DNA of 7,542 nucleotides from Auritidibacter sp. Marseille-P8566 (GTDB lineage Bacteria > Bacteroidota > Bacteroidia > Flavobacteriales > Flavobacteriaceae), in NCBI GenBank assembly GCA_943325595.2, contig CALPQA020000079.1, positions 1 to 7,542 of the forward strand. Reading direction: 5' to 3'. The notes beneath the pieces are model-generated. The model was not told the origin of the DNA. It saw only the letters and a list, made by a program, of their open reading frames with translations, and did not search any database. A program made the position numbers and the translations under genes. Of the stretch, positions 1-7,234 are shown one piece after another; the first letter of the stretch is position 1; every line of letters begins with the position of its first letter.

Positions 1-1
1 A

Positions 2-2701
2 TATATACACACTACAGTTGCTGCACTCTCTCTTAATATCAAAAATAATATTTTTGTAAATACGCAAAATGGAGGAAATCCTGCGGCAAACCGTTTCGCA
101 ATTTACAGCGCAGTAGCCAATACCAATTTCAATTCTATTGACAACAATGATTATTATACTGCTGGAACAAACTTAGGTTATATAGGCGGAACAGCCAGAA
201 CAACATTAGCAAATATTGTTACGGGTTTTGGTGGGAATGCCAATTCAGTTAACGTATTACCTTCATTTACTTCAGCAAGTGATTTGCACTTAACAACTAG
301 TGGCAACTGTAGCTTAAATAATACAGGGGGGTTAATTTCAGGTATAACTACAGACTTTGATGGCGATACAAGAAGTACAAGCACGCCAGATATCGGTGCA
401 GATGAGTTTTCGGGGGTAAATGTTTCAACGAGTTCAGCAAGTTCAACCCCATCTTTATGCTATAATACTGCACTAACTAATATTACCCACACCACAGCTG
501 GAGGAGCTATTGGAATCGGAACAGCAACCGACTTACCAGCGGGAGTTACTGCTACTTGGGCTTCCAACACAATAACTATTTCAGGAACGCCAACTGCAAG
601 TGGTACATTTAGTTATAGTATTCCATTAACAGTTCCTACAACTGGAGGTTGTGCAAGCGTTAACGCTACAGGTTCAATAACAGTAAATGCTTTACCTACT
701 GCTTTAGTGCTAACAGGAAGTTCGGCTTGTGCTAATACTACAGGCTCTATAAGCTCAAGTACTTCAGTTAGTGGTGAGAACTATCAGTTATACGATTCTA
801 GTAATACTACTTTAGGATCTTCAATTGCAGGGACTGGATCTGGTTTATCATGGTCTTCAATAGCTATTGGAACTAGTTATTATGCAAAAGCAACCAACAC
901 AACCACAACTTGTATTTCTTCTAATAGCAATTTGGTTAACGTAACCACAATAACAGATAAAACTTGGAATGGTGGTGCAGGTAATTGGAATACCCCAGCT
1001 AATTGGTCTTGTGGATCAGTTCCTTCTTCATCTGACGCTATTATTGTTAGTTCAGGAAATCCGAAATTAGATACCGACTTTACGGTTGCGGGTTCATTAA
1101 CTTTGAGTGATTCGGGAAGTTTAACTATAAATTCTACTAAAACACTATCCATTTCTGGTACTGGTGCTGTGAATTTTGGAAACAAAGAGGTTATCATTAA
1201 ATCAGACTTAAATGGGACAGGGGCTATAGGGCAAGTTATAGGAACTTTGAGCAATGCCACCAACGTAACCGTAGAGCGCTACATTCCAGGCAAAAGGGGT
1301 TGGAGAGCATTGACAGCACCCGTTGTTGGAAGTACTAATGCTACCGTGTTTAACAATTGGCAAAATAATGGTACTCCTATTGCAAGCACAGGAGTAGAAA
1401 TTTGGTCTAACATTTCAACTGATGCAAGTGTTACACCTGCTGGAAATGCAAGTTCTTTACTTTCTTTTACTTCTGGAACAACGGGAAGTTGGAATCCAAT
1501 TACCAATACCAGTACTACTCCTTTGTTTACCCCAACAATAAACAATCCTTTTATGGTTTTTGTTACTGGACCTTATGCAACTATTAGTACTAATATTACA
1601 AGTGGTTTTGCGGAAACAACCTTAAAAGCTACTGGAGCTTTGATTACAGGACCTAAATTCTACACAACGGCAACTAATGAATTTGCTTTTATAGGCAATC
1701 CGTATGCAAGTCCATTGAATTTAACTACAATGTTGGCTTCAAATCCAACTTTTGGAGGAAATATTTGGGTTTGGGATGCCAACGTATCAGGAACCTATTC
1801 TGTAGGAACCTATAATTTATTTGACAATGGAGCATATACCAATATACTTTCAAATCCTGGCATTTCTGGAGCGCAAATTCAAAGTGGGCAAGCCTTCTTT
1901 GTGAGATCAGCAGATGGAGCTTCATTTTCAATACAAGAAGGTCACAAGGGTACTACTTTTAATAATGCCGTTTTTAGAGATGCTGCCCCTGCCGAATTAT
2001 TGCGTGTGGGATTATACAAACAAATCAATACCGAATGGTCGGGTCGTGATGGTGCTATGACAGTTATTACTGCTAATGCAGAAGCCAATCAAACGGCAAA
2101 TAAAATGGCAAACGGAACAGAAAACGTAGCCTTTACGAAAAACGGTTTGCTGTATGCTAGTGAGCACCACTTGCCTTTAGTAGCTTCCGATGTGTTGAAT
2201 GTTCGCGTTTGGAATACTACTGCTGGAGCAAACTACAAACTTAAAATCAATACCGAGCAATTCACTACAACTAACTTGAATGCGACGTTAGAAGATTTAT
2301 TTACTAATTCTAGAACGCCATTGACTTTAGACGGTACTGCAGTTGAATATCCATTTGCAGTTACAACTGAAGCAACAAGTACAGGAAATCGTTTCAGAAT
2401 TGTTTTTGAAAACGCTGCTTTGGGTATCAACAATCCAAAAGCTACGGAAATTAAAATACTTCCAAACCCAATTACGGGCGATACATTCCAAGTGAATCTA
2501 GGGACTTTGAGTACTGGAACTTATTCTTATTCTATCTGCAACACTTTAGGTCAAGAAGTAGAAAAAGGACTCCTTAATAATGTGTCACAAAACACAAATT
2601 ATGTAGTGAAATTCAAAAACAATACTGCAGCCGGAATGTATATCATGAAAATTACAGGTACTGATACTACTGTGTATACTACTAAATTAATTAAAAAATA
2701 G
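2..2701 (+). CDS. T9SS-secreted multidomain beta-helix / Ig-like protein, 5' end outside the window
   Basis: The frame is open from position 2 with no stop, so the true start lies upstream; 899 residues are visible (numbered from position 2). Residues about 1-136 look like the last coils of a right-handed parallel beta-helix ([16 protein letters not shown]) and end in the usual closing motif with DIGADEF (130-136). Residues ~137-231 resemble a PKD-like domain ([16 protein letters not shown], flanking Cys pair 153/217). Residues ~233-316 form a second Ig-like domain with Cys 243/304. [11 protein letters not shown]...NWSCG module (321-337) and beta-rich repeats follow, then the shared module ([22 protein letters not shown]) from ~414. 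The last 80 residues, from LPNP (820-823), are a T9SS type A sorting domain, ending TTKLIKK. The product is probably exported across the outer membrane and attached to the surface or released. Its substrate is unknown. It is the first visible gene of a unit with the two small genes behind it (4-nt gap). Confidence 0.9.
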   Translation, partial: YIHTTVAALSLNIKNNIFVNTQNGGNPAANRFAIYSAVANTNFNSIDNNDYYTAGTNLGYIGGTARTTLANIVTGFGGNANSVNVLPSFTSASDLHLTTSGNCSLNNTGGLISGITTDFDGDTRSTSTPDIGADEFSGVNVSTSSASSTPSLCYNTALTNITHTTAGGAIGIGTATDLPAGVTATWASNTITISGTPTASGTFSYSIPLTVPTTGGCASVNATGSITVNALPTALVLTGSSACANTTGSISSSTSVSGENYQLYDSSNTTLGSSIAGTGSGLSWSSIAIGTSYYAKATNTTTTCISSNSNLVNVTTITDKTWNGGAGNWNTPANWSCGSVPSSSDAIIVSSGNPKLDTDFTVAGSLTLSDSGSLTINSTKTLSISGTGAVNFGNKEVIIKSDLNGTGAIGQVIGTLSNATNVTVERYIPGKRGWRALTAPVVGSTNATVFNNWQNNGTPIASTGVEIWSNISTDASVTPAGNASSLLSFTSGTTGSWNPITNTSTTPLFTPTINNPFMVFVTGPYATISTNITSGFAETTLKATGALITGPKFYTTATNEFAFIGNPYASPLNLTTMLASNPTFGGNIWVWDANVSGTYSVGTYNLFDNGAYTNILSNPGISGAQIQSGQAFFVRSADGASFSIQEGHKGTTFNNAVFRDAAPAELLRVGLYKQINTEWSGRDGAMTVITANAEANQTANKMANGTENVAFTKNGLLYASEHHLPLVASDVLNVRVWNTTAGANYKLKINTEQFTTTNLNATLEDLFTNSRTPLTLDGTAVEYPFAVTTEATSTGNRFRIVFENAALGINNPKATEIKILPNPITGDTFQVNLGTLSTGTYSYSICNTLGQEVEKGLLNNVSQNTNYVVKFKNNTAAGMYIMKITGTDTTVYTTKLIKK
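1241..2698 (+). repeat. Copy 1 of duplicated C-terminal T9SS-associated module (coding)
   Basis: This stretch encodes 486 residues that align almost without gaps to the 487 residues encoded at 5289-6749. Both share ATNVT(V/L)[59 protein letters not shown] and a T9SS type A tail. Over the final 80 residues I count 60 identical. Runs identical at DNA level include the 34 nt at 1971-2004 against 6022-6055. Such modules are widespread in T9SS cargo of Flavobacteria. Here the two copies sit in one locus behind different N-terminal domains, so a local duplication, perhaps kept similar by gene conversion, is inferred. Confidence 0.85.
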
Positions 2702-2705
2702 CGAT

Positions 2706-2924
2706 ATGAAAAAAGCAACTAATGTGCCATTTATCCTGTTTTTACTTTTTATTGGAACACGCGTTTTTGCACAAGACCTATCAAATCCAGGATCTGATCC
2801 AGGAGGAGAAGTAGCTCCTATAAATGATTTTATCATCCCAATGCTGCTAATTGCTTTTATTTTCGGATACAAGGTATTGTGTAAAAAAAAGGGGAAAGTT
2901 CAAAACACCAATAAATGCTATTAA
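2706..2924 (+). CDS. Small single-pass exported membrane protein with PIN-type C-terminal sorting-like tail (first of tandem pair)
   Basis: This 72-residue protein starts at an ATG 4 nt after the preceding stop; no Shine-Dalgarno is visible, which is normal in Bacteroidota. Residues 1-22 are a signal peptide (MKK, hydrophobic core, RVFA then Q23). A short acidic, proline/glycine-rich segment PGSDPGG (28-34) is the only likely exposed part. It leads to APINDF (37-42), a hydrophobic segment (~43-58) containing PMLL, and a basic tail CKKKGK (59-64). The arrangement of short motif, membrane helix and basic cluster at the extreme C-terminus resembles the small Bacteroidota proteins that I recall being called 'PID-CTERM', sometimes loosely annotated as signal peptidase. 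I see no catalytic residues. Its neighbour at 2940 is a clear paralogue. Very probably a real gene, co-transcribed with the large T9SS gene; function unknown. Confidence 0.8.
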   Translation: MKKATNVPFILFLLFIGTRVFAQDLSNPGSDPGGEVAPINDFIIPMLLIAFIFGYKVLCKKKGKVQNTNKCY

Positions 2925-2939
2925 TAAAATGAAAATAAA

Positions 2940-3164
2940 ATGAAAAACACACGAAAAAAAATAGCGTACATCGTCCTTCTAGCACTAGTTACTTGCAATA
3001 TATTTGCAACTAACACTACCCCTGAAGAAGAAATTTTATCAGTGGTTGACCCAGGTGTCGATCCAGGATCAACACCTATAAATAATTATATTTTGCCAAT
3101 GCTCATTTTAGGAATAGCATTAAGCTATCGTTTGATGAAAAAGAAAATAGCATCAATAAAATAA
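2940..3164 (+). CDS. Small single-pass exported membrane protein with PIN-type C-terminal sorting-like tail (second of tandem pair)
   Basis: This 74-residue protein starts 15 nt after the previous stop. It has an N-terminal signal peptide (residues 1-23, NTRKK then a hydrophobic stretch ending NIFA), a short exposed segment with acidic TPEEE (27-31) and DPGVDPG (37-43), then PINNY (46-50), a membrane helix (~51-65, ILPMLILGIAL) and the basic tail MKKK (66-69). It matches the upstream small protein in the DPGxDPG linker, PIN(D/N)(F/Y)I(I/L)PML motif and lysine tail, while the signal peptides differ. This shows selection on the C-terminal half and supports both as genuine genes. It is the last gene before a strong terminator. 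No enzyme motif is visible. Possible roles are a small surface or periplasmic anchor, or substrate of a dedicated sorting or processing protease; both are inference. Confidence 0.8.
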   Translation: MKNTRKKIAYIVLLALVTCNIFATNTTPEEEILSVVDPGVDPGSTPINNYILPMLILGIALSYRLMKKKIASIK

Positions 3165-3181
3165 TTTTTGCACTAAAAATT

Positions 3182-3211
3182 AAAACCACGCTAAGTTAGC
3201 GTGGTTTTTTT
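3182..3211 (+). terminator. Strong intrinsic terminator after the three-gene unit
   Basis: A perfect 12-bp stem (3182-3193 with 3197-3208, core CCACGC/GCGTGG) around a 3-nt loop is followed directly by Ts up to 3211. It starts 17 nt after the stop of the second small gene and closes the unit 2-3164. The GC-rich core stands out from the AT-rich surroundings. Only four As lie immediately 5' of the GC-rich stem, so it looks mainly directed to the + strand. Confidence 0.88.
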
Positions 3212-3329
3212 AATAGCATAAATTTTGCTTTAATTCACAAACTAAATCAATAACTACAATGTTGTTTTTCTTTAAAAAAGTAGTGAGTGTCAAAATTAAT
3301 CCATTTTAAAATTAAATCATTAATTTAAC

Positions 3330-6300
3330 ATGAAAAATTATTCCCTCAAAATTAAGAATCTAAAAAGATTTTGTTTCGATTTAAGTTTTATCTTGCTTTT
3401 GACAAATACCAATTTAACGTTGGCTTCAATTGTTACTATACCTTCAAAAATTACTTGCACTCCTTTTTGTTCGGCATTAATTAAACCCGTTTTAAACAAA
3501 GAAAAGGCTGAAAAAAATGTAGCAAAAAAGACAACGATTACTACAACTACTGTAAGTTCAGTTGCAGCTTTGCAAACGGCGGTTACTAATGCTGCTCCTG
3601 GGGATGTTATTGTTCTTGCAGATGGAACTTATCTTAATGGAACTTTAACAATAGCCACAAGTAATATTACAGTAAGAGCTGCAACTCCTGGGGGTGTTTT
3701 TTGGAACTCAAACGTTAACCTGCAAAATCTAATGATTTCGCCTAATAAGCTTTCAAAAAGAATAAATATTACGGGGAACAACGTAACTTTCAGTGGTTTT
3801 CAATTCACTTCTGGAGACATTGGAGCTGCCTATATTATAGAAGTATCAGGAAGTCGTAACACTCTAACACACCTCAATTTTAGCGGCTACTATGCACAAA
3901 AATACATCCGAATAACTGATGGCTCCCAATACAATGAAATTTCCTATTGCAATATTGAAAAAAAACCTGCTGCAGCCGTTTCTGGATGTACTATTCAAAT
4001 AACAACCGATCCAGTCGTTCCTGGCTATCATAAAATCAGATATTGTTCGTTTCAAGAATTTTATGGTACGGGTGGGGATTTCGGGAATGAACCTATTAGA
4101 ATTGGTTTGAGCACAGAAAACAATAATGACTCTAGGTCCATTGTAGAATACTGTTACTTTAATAACACAGGCTTGGGAGATAGTGAGTCTGTTTCTATTA
4201 AATCTAGGGAAAACACGATTCGGTATTGTACTTTTACGAACCAACAAAACGCAATGCTATGTTTCCGAAATGGGGACAACAATGCTGCTTATAGTAATTT
4301 TTTTATTAATGCCGGTGGAATTAGAGTGAAAGAAGCGAATAATATTTATTGCTATAATAACTATTTTTATAATTCAGGAGCTACTTCAGGTTCTTTTGCA
4401 GCAGATGCCGTGACATTATTCTATGTCGCTCCTGCAGGTTTAAGGACGAGTAATTTAGACAATGTCAATTTTGTTCACAATACGTTCGTTGATTGTGCCT
4501 ATATTGATTTGGGTGGAATTGGCGCGACAAATAATACTTGGGCAAACAACATCATCAAAAAAACCTCTGGAAACATTTTTATGAATCCAAATTCAGGCAC
4601 CACTTTTGCGAGTAATATGTATCAGGGAACTTTGGGAATCACTATTTCTACCGGAATGAATAATAGCAATCCAAATCTGGCATTAAATACCGATGGCTAT
4701 TATGGATTATCATCGGGGAGTCCCGCAATTGACACAGCAAGTTCTAATTATCCTGCACTTTTAGACCTTACAAGTGTTGATGATGATCCTAATTTGTTAC
4801 TTGATATTAGTGGGCAACCGCGACCTTTACTTGCAACTTCAAAAGATATTGGTTGTGATGAATTTACAACTGGCGCAACCACCAATCATCCATTAGTTTT
4901 AGCTGAAGTGGGTCCCTCCTATTTAGAAGTTAACTATAAAACTACAGCAAATGGCAATTTCAACGATGCAAGTATTTGGCAAACCTACACCTCAATAACT
5001 ACTCCGGCAACAGCAACGAATGCACCAACTGGAGTAAATAATATCACGATATCTCTTGGCAATGAAGTAACACTGACAAATGACATTAATTTCGCATCAA
5101 AAAAGACGGTTACCGTAAATGGAAAGTTGACAACAGGAGGAAAAAATTTCACTCTTAGTGCTGGGGCAAATGCTATTTTTGGACCTTCATCCGAACTTCT
5201 AATCAATGGTGGAACAACAAATTTCAATGCTTTACCAGTTACATTTCAATCAAATACTATTGGAACGGCTAAAATTGGAACAATTACAGGAACACTTTTA
5301 GGCGCCACTAACGTAACTTTAGAACGCTATATTTCTGCTAAAAGAGGTTGGAGAGCTTTGACTGCTCCGGTTGTTGGAAGTACGAACAATAGTGTTTTTT
5401 ACAACTGGCAGAACAATGGAACGGTCATTGCTAATACTGGAGTAGAAATTTGGTCCAACGCTTCAACCGATCAAAGTGTTACAAATACGGGAAGTGGAAG
5501 TTCATTACTTTCCTATAATTCTTCTGGTAATAATTGGACTTCGATTACAAATACAAACATAACTCCATTATTCTCGGCAACGGTCAACAATCCCTTTATG
5601 GTTTTTGTTACGGGACCTTATGCAACTACTAGTACTAATATTGTTAGTGGTGCTGCAGCAACTACCTTGAAAGCCACGGGTACCTTATTAACAGGAAACC
5701 AATATTACACAAGTCTTGCATCAAAATATACTTTTATTGGCAATCCGTATGCGAGTCCATTGAATTTAACGACTATGCTGGGAGACCCTGACAACACTGC
5801 TTTTAATGGCAAAATTTGGATTTGGGATGCCAATTCATCAGGAAATGCAGTGGGAACCTATAATTTATTTAATGCCGGAACCTATACTAATCTTACTACT
5901 AATCCATTTTTAAGCGCATCAACTTTAATCCAAAGTGGGCAAGCTTTCTTTGTGAGATCAACTTTAGCAGGAACATTTTCAATTAAAGAAACTCATAAAG
6001 GCGGTACTTTTAGCAATGCTATTTTTAGAGATGCTGCCCCTGCCGAATTATTGCGCGTGGGATTGTACAAACAAATCGATGCCGAATGGTCAGGTCGTGA
6101 TGGTGCGATGGCAGTATTTATGACTGATGCCGATGCCAATCAAATAGGAAACAAAATGGCAAACGGCACCGAAAATATTGCCTTTACCAAAAACACGGAA
6201 ATTTTTGCCAGCGAGCATCACTTACCGTTAGCAGCCTCAGATGTGTTGAATGTACGGGTTTGGAATACTAGTGCTGGAGCAAATTATAAACTTAAAATCA

Positions 6301-6752
6301 ACACCGAGCAATTTACTGCTACCAACTTAGACGCAACCTTAGAAGATGTATTTACCAATTCGAGAACTCCAATAATTTTAGACGGAACCGCCGTTGAATA
6401 TCCGTTTAGCGTTACAACTGAAGCAGCAAGCACGGGAAATCGTTTCAGAATTGTTTTTGAAAATGCCGCTTTGGGAATAAACATTACAAAAGCTATGGAA
6501 ATCAAAATACTTCCTAACCCGATTGCGAGTGATACTTTCCAAGTTAATTTAGGGACTTTGAGCTTGGGCGAATATACCTACTCTATCTGCAACGCTTTGG
6601 GTCACGAAGTAGAAAAAGGAAGCCTTAACAAAGTGACACAAAACACAAATTATGTAGTGAAATTAAAAAACAATATTGCAGTAGGAATGTACATTATGAA
6701 AGTTACAGGTAATGATAATAATATATTTACCACTAAATTAATTAAAAATTGA
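3330..6752 (+). CDS. T9SS-secreted polysaccharide lyase family 6-like (alginate lyase / chondroitinase B type) protein
   Basis: The product is 1140 residues. The ATG at 3330 is followed by an N-terminal signal peptide (to ~residue 32, ending LTLA) and a ~40-residue Lys/Thr-rich linker with Cys43 and Cys47. Residues ~74-512 match the PL6 layout: SVAALQTAVTNAAPGDVIVLADGTY (75-101), then beta-helix coils, NEPIRIGLS (253-261), DSESVSIKS (284-292), FRNGDN (312-317) and GGIRVKEAN (329-337), closing with DIGCDEF (506-512). In the family a Lys/Arg pair acts in beta-elimination with Ca2+ held by acidic residues. K291 and R313 fit the pair; D284 and E286 fit the ligands. The usual RHG is RNG here, so activity is uncertain. 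Residues ~535-650 are a beta module (NGNFNDASIWQ), ~654-1055 the shared module, and 1061-1140 the T9SS type A sorting domain (LPNP to TTKLIKN). It appears to be a single-gene unit between two terminators. Substrate (alginate or a glycosaminoglycan) cannot be decided. Confidence 0.85.
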   Translation: MKNYSLKIKNLKRFCFDLSFILLLTNTNLTLASIVTIPSKITCTPFCSALIKPVLNKEKAEKNVAKKTTITTTTVSSVAALQTAVTNAAPGDVIVLADGTYLNGTLTIATSNITVRAATPGGVFWNSNVNLQNLMISPNKLSKRINITGNNVTFSGFQFTSGDIGAAYIIEVSGSRNTLTHLNFSGYYAQKYIRITDGSQYNEISYCNIEKKPAAAVSGCTIQITTDPVVPGYHKIRYCSFQEFYGTGGDFGNEPIRIGLSTENNNDSRSIVEYCYFNNTGLGDSESVSIKSRENTIRYCTFTNQQNAMLCFRNGDNNAAYSNFFINAGGIRVKEANNIYCYNNYFYNSGATSGSFAADAVTLFYVAPAGLRTSNLDNVNFVHNTFVDCAYIDLGGIGATNNTWANNIIKKTSGNIFMNPNSGTTFASNMYQGTLGITISTGMNNSNPNLALNTDGYYGLSSGSPAIDTASSNYPALLDLTSVDDDPNLLLDISGQPRPLLATSKDIGCDEFTTGATTNHPLVLAEVGPSYLEVNYKTTANGNFNDASIWQTYTSITTPATATNAPTGVNNITISLGNEVTLTNDINFASKKTVTVNGKLTTGGKNFTLSAGANAIFGPSSELLINGGTTNFNALPVTFQSNTIGTAKIGTITGTLLGATNVTLERYISAKRGWRALTAPVVGSTNNSVFYNWQNNGTVIANTGVEIWSNASTDQSVTNTGSGSSLLSYNSSGNNWTSITNTNITPLFSATVNNPFMVFVTGPYATTSTNIVSGAAATTLKATGTLLTGNQYYTSLASKYTFIGNPYASPLNLTTMLGDPDNTAFNGKIWIWDANSSGNAVGTYNLFNAGTYTNLTTNPFLSASTLIQSGQAFFVRSTLAGTFSIKETHKGGTFSNAIFRDAAPAELLRVGLYKQIDAEWSGRDGAMAVFMTDADANQIGNKMANGTENIAFTKNTEIFASEHHLPLAASDVLNVRVWNTSAGANYKLKINTEQFTATNLDATLEDVFTNSRTPIILDGTAVEYPFSVTTEAASTGNRFRIVFENAALGINITKAMEIKILPNPIASDTFQVNLGTLSLGEYTYSICNALGHEVEKGSLNKVTQNTNYVVKLKNNIAVGMYIMKVTGNDNNIFTTKLIKN
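5289..6749 (+). repeat. Copy 2 of duplicated C-terminal T9SS-associated module (coding)
   Basis: It encodes residues 654-1140 of the PL6-like protein and is the partner of 1241-2698. Length differs by only one residue overall, with small compensating indels (for example around the [14 protein letters not shown]...IWIWDAN stretch). Conservation covers both the sorting domain and the ~400 residues before it. That region carries no recognised catalytic motif and is probably a set of beta-sandwich domains that accompany T9SS cargo. Confidence 0.85.
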
Positions 6753-6920
6753 TGCTGGAATCCGTTCCACAAACACAACCGCTGAAGATTAAATTTTTGC
6801 AATCGCAAACCTAAAAGTCTATTTTGAATTTCAATCCGTTTTTTGGTTTAATAATAATTTTAACATTTAAATAATTGACGCTAAAATGCTAAAACACCAA
6901 AAATACAGATCCTAAACAGA

Positions 6921-6955
6921 AAAAAACTACAATCCCATTTTGTAGCTTTTTTTTT
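6921..6955 (+). terminator. Intrinsic terminator downstream of the PL6-like gene
   Basis: An A-run (6921-6926) leads into the stem CTACAA (6927-6932) / TTGTAG (6940-6945) with a 7-nt loop, and nine Ts follow at 6947-6955. The A-run can pair with the T-run to lengthen the stem past a single mismatch. It lies about 170 nt beyond the stop at 6752, so the transcript has a long 3' untranslated region. Confidence 0.75.
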
Positions 6956-7101
6956 CATTTTAAAAAATTAAAATTCAATATAGAAAAATAAATTTTTCCT
7001 AAAAATAAAAACAAATGCTTGATTTACATTGCCATAGAAGCACATTCCTTTAAAAAAAAGGGGCGCGGAAAAATAATATTGTACAATTTTACCCCCATTT
7101 T

Positions 7102-7145
7102 AGTATTAAATACAAAATTAAAAACAATACTTTTGAAATAGTATT
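7102..7145 (+). promoter_or_regulatory. Possible promoter/operator region with three AGTATT/AATACT elements
   Basis: AGTATT occurs at 7102-7107 and 7140-7145, and its reverse complement AATACT at 7126-7131. The last two form a 6-bp inverted repeat with an 8-nt spacer. Inside it, TACTTTTG (7128-7135) fits the Bacteroidota -7 consensus TAnnTTTG. No convincing TTG is seen about 20 nt upstream, and the region is so AT-rich that such matches are cheap. The location about 100 nt before the next start is reasonable for a promoter. Confidence 0.25.
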
Positions 7146-7234
7146 AAAAATAACTGATTTGTATTCCAAAATAAAAGTAGTCACTATTAACAATATCATT
7201 TATACTATTTACAACAATTAAAACAAAAACAACT

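Larger units (their letters stand above)
6753..7234. other. Gene-free, very AT-rich intergenic stretch
   Basis: No credible gene is present on either strand. It holds a 3' untranslated region of the PL6-like gene with a possible degenerate small-gene remnant (6755-6870), an intrinsic terminator (6921-6955), an AT-rich spacer with an isolated GC-rich patch (7060-7068), and a presumed promoter region with repeated AGTATT/AATACT hexamers (7102-7145) ahead of the gene starting at 7235. Confidence 0.7.

Noticed and set aside
284..286. TTG as a start codon for the first large gene
   Set aside because: The same frame is open back to position 2 and the upstream residues are beta-helix-like sequence continuous with what follows. 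The TTG encodes a Leu inside the helix (SDLHLTTSG), not a start.
880..1545. Antisense open frames opposite the first large gene (880-1263 and 1279-1545)
   Set aside because: They mirror a strongly recognisable + strand coding frame, have no recognisable domain, and their biased composition is that expected of the complement of Thr/Ser/Asn-rich coding DNA.
2687..2872. Antisense frame opposite the first small protein
   Set aside because: The + strand frame has a signal peptide, a membrane segment and an adjacent paralogue with the same motif; the antisense frame has none of these.
3864..4247. Antisense 127-codon frame opposite the PL6-like domain
   Set aside because: It overlaps the best-supported catalytic-domain motifs on the + strand and shows no family features of its own.
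2233..6505. Two similar antisense open frames (2233-2433 and 6284-6505) that look like a conserved protein pair
   Set aside because: They resemble each other only because they lie opposite the two copies of the duplicated C-terminal module.
6796..6809. Short hairpin TTTGC-AATC-GCAAA after the PL6-like gene
   Set aside because: It is only a 5-bp stem with no T-run after it. The convincing terminator is at 6921-6955.
6886..6915. Nine-codon frame starting at ATG 6886
   Set aside because: Too short, no signal of coding, and it runs into the terminator region.
7060..7068. GC-rich patch GGGGCGCGG in very AT-rich DNA
   Set aside because: It stands out in composition but has no repeat partner, no strong hairpin and no known motif that I can name.
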